19,688 bases of DNA from Ochromonadaceae sp. CCMP2298 (taxonomy: Eukaryota > Sar > Synurophyceae > Ochromonadales > Ochromonadaceae), in contig MU633917.1 of NCBI GenBank assembly GCA_026770595.1, forward strand, positions 1 through 19,688. The letters run 5' to 3'. Below are positions 8,210 to 16,100 of this stretch, piece after piece. The position numbers and the translations under genes were made by a program. The notes beneath the pieces were generated by a model. That model was given only the letters and a program-made list of their open reading frames with translations, searched no databases and was not told where the DNA came from. Every line of letters begins with the position of its first letter. Position 1 is the first letter of the stretch.

Positions 8210-11200
8210 TCATCTGCGTCCAGCGCCCACCCCTGGGCAGCTGTCGCCCACATGGAAGGTAATTTGGTAGGGGGTGAGGAGGTGCGGGTGCAGACTTTTA
8301 GCTGCGGCGGCGACATTGGTGTCCGTAGCTCTCACGCCGCGCCCGCCCGCCGCAGCTGCCGTCTCTGTCCCGTAGCTGCCGTCTGTCCCGCCGCTGCAGT
8401 CTGAGCATATGTCAAAGTTGGGGCACTGGTCGCAGTGCCACCTCAGCGCGCGCATGGGTTCCTGGCAGGCGCAGCAGAGGGGGCGGGAGCTGGGGCTGTG
8501 CGGGTGCAGCAGGTGGTGCAGCAGCATCAGAGAGGAGTGCTTGGCGCGCCTGAGGGAGTCGAACTGGTAGTGGCGGAACTGGCACATCTGCAGAAAGGTG
8601 TAGCGGGAGTCTGTCAGGGGCGATGCGATGGTGGAGTCGGGGTCGGAAGTGTCGGCAGCCAGGGCGGAGAGCAATGAGCGGCAGGGGGCGGGCAGGTCGC
8701 GCAGGCCTCCCCGGGGCTCTTCTTGCACCCTCTTCACGCACTGGGCCACGCGGCCTCGCCCCCGCTTCACCGCGCCTTGTTTTGCAGCTTGGTATAGGGG
8801 TGCTGGAGCAGGTGCAGATGTAGATGCAGAGGCAGAGCTAGAGGCACAGGCAGTCGTTACTGAGGAGGTAAAGCAGGCCTTTACTCCCGGCGCCGCCAGC
8901 TTTATAACAAATTGGTCGTCATGCTGTCGGTGCATCTTCCTGCTCAGCTCCGTTATCATAGCCATCGCGTCCTGGTAGCCCATCGCAGGGTGCAGGAAGC
9001 GCTGCACTTGACTGCGCGCGGTCGCGTTGACCTCGTCCTTGGTTAGCGACAGCGCCGCAGCGCCCGCACCTGCACCCAAAACAGCCTGCGTCTGCATCTC
9101 CACTTGCTTTATCTCGTGGTCGTTCTCCTGCAGCACCATTCGCGCCGGCGCACAGCCAGCTGCCGAAGCACAACCCTCTGTCGCCTCCTCAGCATCGTCC
9201 TCGACGTCCGTGCCTGTACCTAAACCTGCACCTGCACCTGAACCAATGGCTTCCATCTCGCCACGGCGCCGTTTGCGCTCTTCCTCTGGGGGGCCTAGCG
9301 CAGTTCCCGCAAAGTCTCCGCTCACTGTATGCAACAGCGGTCGCTTCAGCGACTGCGCTCTGTCCTGCAGCTCGCTGAGCTTTGCACCCCCGAGCTTTGC
9401 TGCTTTTGGGGACGACCTGGTTACTATGGCTGTGGTTGCTGCGGCTGTGGCTGCTGCGGATGTGGCTATCGGCTTGCCGTTGCCGTGCGCGAGACAAAGC
9501 TGCTGCAAAGCAAACTGCACCCCCGCCGGAGAGAGGTCCAGCTGCGAACACTTGAGGCCAGCCCCCGCGCCCGTGCTGCTGTATTGCGCCTGCAGCTCGG
9601 TGACCGCTAGCAGCAACGCTTTCTCGAACCGCAGCTGGAGGCACTGTGCGTAGAGGAGCACTGGGTGGCCGGGGGGATTGAACAGCGCAGCGTTGGTGAA
9701 CACCTGTCGCACGTCCTGCACGAGTAGATCCGCTGTTGCGTAGGCTCCACTGTGCAGCTTCTCCTTCACCGTTCCTAGATCCATGGGCCGCTTAACGATT
9801 TCCGGGTAGGTGGGGATTTCGAGAGCGACGTAGTCGACCGGGAACAGGAAGTAGACCGCCTCCTCTCTGCCCAGCAGCGTCTTCAGCAGATCGCGGAACT
9901 TGCGGAACGTAGCCAGCTGCTCCTGCGCCACAGCGGCCTGGGACTTGGAAGGCTTCTGGGACCTCAGGCGGGCCAGGTGCATGTACTGCTGCACCCAGTA
10001 GTCGCCCTCAAATATAGGCGGGCACATGGGCACCTCCGGCAGCACGTCCACTTCCGCGTCCCCCCCTACATCTGCGCCTACACCCGCGTGTCCCTCCGAC
10101 TGAGCCGCATCAGCAGCGCCACTGCCCAGATTCTTCCTGGCCCTGCCGTCAGACTTGCGCTGCGCCTTTCCCGACCCCACAAACGAGTTCTTCGCCGCGG
10201 CCCGCCCGCTCACACCCGCATCTCTGCGCGCATATCTGGAGAAGTACGTCTCCCACACATTGGACACGGAGGCGATGGCACCTGCTGAGATGCAGCGCTG
10301 CAGGATGGAGCGGTACCAGGCGTTAAGCCGGTCGCGCGAGGGGTAGCGCTGGTGTGGCGGGTGCGCGTTGAAAATGAAGTTGTCGCCGCGCTGCGGGGGG
10401 CAGGACCAGATGTGCGCCTGTTTGAAGCCCCGGTAGGTCGCCCAGTACAAATACCCAGCTACTATCTCCTGGTAGACCATGGTGCGCGCCCCGATGGGTC
10501 GGAAGTAGTCCACCGAGTCTAGGTAGGCGATGTAGACGGTGGAGGTGTTGGGCGCGGGGCAGGAGGCGTCGAACTCGTGCACGTACAGGCTGAACAGACA
10601 CACATCCACGCCATCGATCTCCTGGAACATCAGCACGCACTTCTGCCGATAACCCATGCTAGTGGGCACCGTGCTACCCCCCGCGTGGAGGTTCTCCCGC
10701 ACGGGGGCGGGGACGTGCAGCACGTGGTCTTCGGTTGCGGTCACGCGGACGGTGACTGCGCCTGCCTGGTTGAAGCCGTTACGCAGGAGCAGGTCGGCGC
10801 ACAGGAACTGAAGGAAGTCGCCCAGCTGCGTGCGCTGCAGCGAGGCCGCTCGCCAGCCACCCACAGTGTCGGTGGTACCGGTAGTGTCCGTGGTGGTAAA
10901 GGTTGTGCTAGTATCGGTGGGGTTGGGGTAGGTGGGACCAGTGTGGTTAGGGCTAAAGCTAGGGCTCGGGCGGCGGGGTGCGAGGGACAGGCAGCCCGAG
11001 CGGGAGGATCCCAGCAGCACCTCCGAACGAATCATCACCGCGCTCACTTGACGAGGCCCCCGCACTGGTGCCTTAACGGGGGAGACCACTGTAGCCAGCA
11101 GGGCGCAGAGGTGTGCAGGTAGGCGGGGCGAGCCTAAGGCCTTAGCGTGTCCATACGCCTTCTCCACACTCCCCGTATTCCCCACGTTAGCGTTACTGTT

Positions 11201-12835
11201 ACCATTCCCACCGCCACCTGCCTCTGCGCCCGCACCCACGCATGTGCCCTCCTGTCGAAGGTCGAACTCGCTCTCAGAGGCGTAACCGCTGCCGGGTAGG
11301 CTGTGCGAGAGGCTGATGCAACTGCTGGTTCGCCGCGGCTGCTTCGCCATTCCGACATTTGCCCCACCATCAGCGTCTGCTCCTGCCTCCACTCCTGCTT
11401 CTATTGTCAGTCTCGCATCTGCCTCTCCGGCTGAACACCCATCTGCCCCAGCGCCCTCACCGCGCACCAGAAGAACGCAGAAGGGACAGCAGAACGTCCG
11501 CCCCTGCCCCTGCCCATCACGACCGCTATTCGCCTCCACGCCTAGGTTGCTGTACAGTGTGCATATTTGGTGGTACCAGTTCCCGCAGCAGTCGCACTCA
11601 ACCCATGGCTCTGCGAGCTCCTCGTCAGCCCGACGCTTCAAAAGGTGCTTCTTAAGCAAAGGCTTGCAGAGCGAGTGCCGCGGCCTGCACTTGCTGAACT
11701 CTACCTGCGCCCCCTGTTCCTCCTGTACCTCCTTTTCCTCGTTTGCCTCCTCCGGGGGGGTATCGTTCTCGTCGTCTGCCATTTCCTCTGCCACCTCCTC
11801 TACCTCCTCTGACTCCTTCGCCTCCTGCGTCTCCTGCGTCTCCTGCATCTCCTGCGTCTCCTGCGTCTCCTGCGGCTCCTGTGTCTCCCTGTCCATCTGT
11901 GCGCGACTGCTACTGCTACTGACATCGCCAATTTCAGCTAGGGGTACCGCTCCGGGGCGTATCACTGGCGGCAGCGTGGTGAAGCACTTCTGGCACCACA
12001 GCACTGCACCGTCTGCAGCCACGTAGAAAATACCATTCTTCTTGATGCGCGTGCAGCACTGCAGACAGGTCAGTGTGGGGGGCTCGAACTTCAAGCACTT
12101 CTCTCCGCAGAGGTGGCAGGTGGAGCCGCAGCAGAGGGTGCAGTCGTGCTGGCTCCGTTTCTCCGCCTCCTTAGCGCACTTCTCCTCCGCCTGCCGCACC
12201 TCTGCCTGCAGCTCCCGCAGCATGTCGGCTGCCATCTGGTGCACTACGTTGCCTGGGGGGTTGAACTGCATGGCGTTTAAGAAGACCAGCTCGATGTCGT
12301 GCAGGCAGCCGCGCAGGCTCCGATAGTGTCCCCCCCAGAGGCTGCTGAGCACCAGCCCCAGGTCCATGGGACGCTCGACCACACTCAAGTAGGTCGGCAA
12401 CCCGTCTGCCACCGGGTTCACGGCTACGTTGAACAGGCCCATGTTACGCGCGTGCGACATGAGATGCCGCAGGATGGGCCTGGCGATGCGCTTGACATAC
12501 TCATGTCGCAGAGCGCAGATGTGAGAAAGGACGTCCTCGTTGGACAGGTTGTTCACGATGCCGCTCTGGTGACGGACCAACGAGGCGTTCGCCTTGTCCA
12601 GCGGAGGTAGCGAGGTCTGAAAGTACTTATCGATATCCATCGTGTCTCCCTCTGCTGTAGATCGAAATGGCCAATCCCTGCTGTTGCTATTGCTGGTGGT
12701 GACGCTGCAATCCCTGCTGGCGACACCCCTGAGCACCGACTTCTGTTTAGTCTTCAATATCACGAGGACCTTACAGCATGATAAACCGTCAAAAAGAGAA
12801 TTGAGGAATAACTTATGTTCAACCGTCTGTTCCAT
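8210..12835 (-). CDS. p300/CBP-type histone acetyltransferase, bromo-RING/PHD-HAT-bromo-ZZ
   Basis: 1541 residues in a single exon. Nuclear lysine acetyltransferase of the KAT11 (p300/CBP, plant HAC) family; uses acetyl-CoA. Domains in order: bromodomain 1 (~110-215, VVERPMDLG, FNPPG); Cys-rich RING-like fingers (~232-284); a Gln-Glu-Thr repeat; a PHD half-finger with CDCCGNWYHQICTLY (~414-428) and CCPFC (449-453); the HAT domain (~665-900); bromodomain 2 (~975-1080, IVKRPMDLGTVKEKL, FNPPGHPV); and a C-terminal ZZ finger (C1454-C1480, H1516/H1518). HAT residues equal to the known CoA/lysine-site residues of p300 are present: YLDS (771-774), R784-T785, HIWSCPP (W810) and W840-Y841, so it should be active. 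TAZ and KIX domains are not visible. Two starts are possible, both in good context: 12835 (used) and 12640 (MDIDKYFQ). The 65 residues between them are unremarkable, so the second may be real. Confidence 0.92.
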   Translation of the reverse strand: MEQTVEHKLFLNSLFDGLSCCKVLVILKTKQKSVLRGVASRDCSVTTSNSNSRDWPFRSTAEGDTMDIDKYFQTSLPPLDKANASLVRHQSGIVNNLSNEDVLSHICALRHEYVKRIARPILRHLMSHARNMGLFNVAVNPVADGLPTYLSVVERPMDLGLVLSSLWGGHYRSLRGCLHDIELVFLNAMQFNPPGNVVHQMAADMLRELQAEVRQAEEKCAKEAEKRSQHDCTLCCGSTCHLCGEKCLKFEPPTLTCLQCCTRIKKNGIFYVAADGAVLWCQKCFTTLPPVIRPGAVPLAEIGDVSSSSSRAQMDRETQEPQETQETQEMQETQETQEAKESEEVEEVAEEMADDENDTPPEEANEEKEVQEEQGAQVEFSKCRPRHSLCKPLLKKHLLKRRADEELAEPWVECDCCGNWYHQICTLYSNLGVEANSGRDGQGQGRTFCCPFCVLLVRGEGAGADGCSAGEADARLTIEAGVEAGADADGGANVGMAKQPRRTSSCISLSHSLPGSGYASESEFDLRQEGTCVGAGAEAGGGGNGNSNANVGNTGSVEKAYGHAKALGSPRLPAHLCALLATVVSPVKAPVRGPRQVSAVMIRSEVLLGSSRSGCLSLAPRRPSPSFSPNHTGPTYPNPTDTSTTFTTTDTTGTTDTVGGWRAASLQRTQLGDFLQFLCADLLLRNGFNQAGAVTVRVTATEDHVLHVPAPVRENLHAGGSTVPTSMGYRQKCVLMFQEIDGVDVCLFSLYVHEFDASCPAPNTSTVYIAYLDSVDYFRPIGARTMVYQEIVAGYLYWATYRGFKQAHIWSCPPQRGDNFIFNAHPPHQRYPSRDRLNAWYRSILQRCISAGAIASVSNVWETYFSRYARRDAGVSGRAAAKNSFVGSGKAQRKSDGRARKNLGSGAADAAQSEGHAGVGADVGGDAEVDVLPEVPMCPPIFEGDYWVQQYMHLARLRSQKPSKSQAAVAQEQLATFRKFRDLLKTLLGREEAVYFLFPVDYVALEIPTYPEIVKRPMDLGTVKEKLHSGAYATADLLVQDVRQVFTNAALFNPPGHPVLLYAQCLQLRFEKALLLAVTELQAQYSSTGAGAGLKCSQLDLSPAGVQFALQQLCLAHGNGKPIATSAAATAAATTAIVTRSSPKAAKLGGAKLSELQDRAQSLKRPLLHTVSGDFAGTALGPPEEERKRRRGEMEAIGSGAGAGLGTGTDVEDDAEEATEGCASAAGCAPARMVLQENDHEIKQVEMQTQAVLGAGAGAAALSLTKDEVNATARSQVQRFLHPAMGYQDAMAMITELSRKMHRQHDDQFVIKLAAPGVKACFTSSVTTACASSSASASTSAPAPAPLYQAAKQGAVKRGRGRVAQCVKRVQEEPRGGLRDLPAPCRSLLSALAADTSDPDSTIASPLTDSRYTFLQMCQFRHYQFDSLRRAKHSSLMLLHHLLHPHSPSSRPLCCACQEPMRALRWHCDQCPNFDICSDCSGGTDGSYGTETAAAAGGRGVRATDTNVAAAAKSLHPHLLTPYQITFHVGDSCPGVGAGRR
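11798..11887 (-). repeat. Gln-Glu-Thr coding repeat in the acetyltransferase
   Basis: Nine-base units (CAGGAGACG type on the sense strand) encode QETQETQE-like residues at ~317-346, running into a Glu/Val/Ala acidic stretch. It links the RING-like and PHD fingers. Confidence 0.75.
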
Positions 12836-13178
12836 TCTCTTGTCACATTCATACTAAAAATAGTGACAAAAGCGTCTTTTGAAGAGGTAAACTGAGTCCC
12901 ACTTTTACCCCCTTCCATTCCCCTCGGAAAAGGGGGAATAGATTTATGTTAACTTATCGTACCTCTCGCTGCTTTTTGGGCAAGAATGGGCTCGCTGCTC
13001 TCTGGGCCAAGAGCTATGATGCGAAGCCCCAAGACCATCCATTCGCAGGTGCATTGGAACCTAAGGGTAAAGAGAGCCGCTGCCTGCACTGCATGTGACA
13101 GAGTGGAGCGCAGACCGGCCAGCGCATCTATTGTCCCCCCCTCGTCACTCGTGCTCTTCAGCTCGTGGATGTGCAGTC
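12836..13178. promoter_or_regulatory. Divergent promoter region, acetyltransferase / TPR-KH gene
   Basis: 343 bp separate the two outward-facing starts (longer if the acetyltransferase starts at 12640). Two dyads are visible: TTGTCAC at 12840-12846 with GTGACAA at 12863-12869, and CCCCCTT at 12908-12914 with AAGGGGG at 12930-12936. Between them lies an AT-rich stretch. No clear TATA box. Confidence 0.5.
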
Positions 13179-16100
13179 ATGAGGAAGGCCAAATTCGTCA
13201 CGGAAGTGCGAGTGAAGGACTCGACCCTTCAATCAACACCGCCATCAAATATTTCGATTGTTATCGACTGTATCTTCTACATGAAGCCCTTTGCACGGGT
13301 GATCATACTTGCGGAGCCGCTGGACAACATCGGCTCGGACATCGACAGGGCTGCATTCAACTCCCTGAAGAAGATACTTTCGCAGTTGGAAAGCGGCAAC
13401 AGTGAGCCTATCAATATATACCCCTTCCTTGACAAATTCTGCCATGTGATCAGCACCAACCTGCGACAGCTGGAGGGCTTGGACGTGTCGTTCGTGTGGG
13501 ACAGCGTCGTGAAACTTATCACGATGGTGATTCCTCCCCTGCGGGAGATCTTCCTAGGCAAGATAGCTAGCTCCATGGACATCCCCAGCTGGCTGAACCT
13601 GATCTCTAGGTGTTTCCATGCGCACTTCTTGCAAAGCACGCCCTGTCTGGAGGACGTAATCCGGGCCACGTTGCAGAACTACGACCCCGAGGAGGACGAG
13701 GACGGCGAGTTCGAGGACGACGACAGCGAGCTGTATGACAGCCGCTCGCCAGAAGATCGCATCCACTGCTTCAACGCGAAGATCCTGTTCCGCGCTCCGG
13801 AGATACTGGCCTTCGCGGTGGAATCTACGAACCTGCCCCTCTCTCTGCGGTACACGGACATGTTCGCCAAGCCCCCGCTCAAGGGCAAGGCCCCCGGCAC
13901 GATCCGGTTCCCCGCCAGCTTCGACGTGTCAACCTTTCTGAACGAATCTGCGGTGAGCAAGGGTATCCCTGAGGATGATTTCGAGCCCTTCCCCCCGCAG
14001 TGGTATGACCTGTCTGCCGTGGTCTCCCTGGATGGCGTGCAGTACGACGTAGTGCAGGCGTACTTCCGAGACCTCGACTCCTCAGGAGAGGGGCAGTGGA
14101 TCCAGGACTCGGTGACTCGGCACTTCGAGGTGGAGCGGCCCAAGGTCGTGGAGGGAAACTACTACGGCGCTGCGGAGGGCAAGAAGGTGCACCCGCGCGT
14201 GCTGATCTACACCAAGCGCGGCATCCACCGAGTGCTGGAGCGTCTGAGCGAGTACGTCACCAAGGCGGGGCAGATGCGGTCACTGGGCGATGCCACGTTT
14301 GAATCTGCCGAAACACCTGAGCATTACGACGAGTCCAAGCACTACTACGAAGAGGCCATGGCCTACGACCCCGCCCTGCGGCCTGTGCTGCAGGAGCGGC
14401 TGGGCGCTTTGGAGCAGATTGAGCGCAACCAGCGAGCGCAGTGTTACGAGACACAGGCAGATATTAGCCTCGGACGGAGGAGGTTCAAAGAGGCGTGCGA
14501 CCTGTACAAGAACGCTATGCGCAGCGCGGTGGTCAACAGCCCCCTGTACCTGCGTATTCGCGAGAAGGAGGACTACATGATGAAGATTATTTCTCTAGAG
14601 ATCGCCAACCACCTCACGGAGAAGGGGCAGGACTGTCTGAAGGCAGGCTCCTACGTGCAGGGCAAGGAGCACTTCATGCAGGCGCTTAAGCTCAACCCCT
14701 CCTATGTGCACCTGCAGACCATCATTGTGGGCATAGAGCAGGCGATCACGGTGCAGTCGTCACAGCAGAAGGTCAACGAGGCAAACCTGGCCATGAAGGC
14801 GGGAAAGTACAAGCACGCCAACCAGCTATTTCTGGAAGCCATTGCGCTAGTGCCTGCGCGAGAGATCTCACTGCAGTCGGTGCTGGACAGCCTGGTGGGG
14901 CTGATGCAGGGCGAGGAGGCGCTGATCCGACAAAGACTGGGGCTGGTAGCTCTGGAGGACAAGAAGCACGACCTTGCTATCCAGCTGATCACCGAGGCCA
15001 TCGAATTGCTGCCCGAGGAGTCAGTAATGGAGCACGCGTTCTTCCTCTGCGACCGCGCTTTGGTCTACCTCGAATTGAAGGAGTACCTCACTGCGATCGA
15101 GGACTGCAACGCCGCACTAGCACTGCGCTCCGACCTCGCCATAGGCTACCTCAGACTAGGCGCAGCTCAGTTCGAACTGGAGATGTACGACGAGGCGTCT
15201 GACAGCTACGACAAGGCTATGCGCAACGACCCCTCTTTGGGCGACCAGGTGAAGGCCAAGGTACGGCAGGTGAACACAGCCAAGGAGATATTGCAGCGAA
15301 AGGAGCGAGAGGCGGAGCGGGCGCGCATCAAGGAGGAGGAGAGGAAACTGCTGGATGAGAGGCGCGCCAGAGAGGACACTGCGAAGAAGCAGAGGCAGGC
15401 GAAGGTGGACCAGGAGAAGCAGGAGAAGGCAGAAAGGGTGCAGATGCAGAGGGAGGAGGCAATGACCAGGGGGATGGACGATAAGGGATCGACGGGCGAG
15501 TCGCCTGCAGACAAGGCAGCGGTCAAGGAGAAGGCCAAGAGAGACAAGGCTGAGCGAGACCTGGTCAAGGGGCAGGAAAGGGTCTCAGCGAAGCTGGAGA
15601 AGGAGAAAGAGCGCGAGCGCGTGAAGAGAGAGAAGGAGATGAAGGTGCAGGAGGACCGGCGAGCGAAGCAGGAGGAGGTGCAGAAGGAGCGGGACTTCGC
15701 GGCAGAGGTGGCGCGCGCGCAGGAGCGAATGAAGGAATCGGAGAAGGAGAAGGAGGCGGAGATGGCGAAGGCGCGCGTGGAGAGGGAGCGGATGGTGGCG
15801 GAGAGGGAGAAGTTCCGGGAGGAGAAGGCGGCAGAGGCGAAGAAAGTCAAGGCCGCTGCCAAGTCTGTACCGCCGCCCCCCCCCCCGCCCCCACCTCCAC
15901 CGCCTTCTGTAGCGAAGACTCCTATCAAAAGTGCCAAGCCCCCCAATGCCCCCGCTCCGCCAGTCCCCTTGCCAGGGTCCGGTGCGAAGTGGTCGTCTAT
16001 TCTGACGCCCGCCGTCTCCACGCCCGCCTCACCCCAGCAGACGTTCTCCAAGTCCCAGCTCCACCAGCAGGGACAGCAGCAGGGACAGCAGCAGGGACAG

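Noticed and set aside
10577-11122. Plus-strand ORF of 181 aa inside the acetyltransferase gene
   Set aside because: Antisense of the HAT-domain coding region, no recognisable domain.
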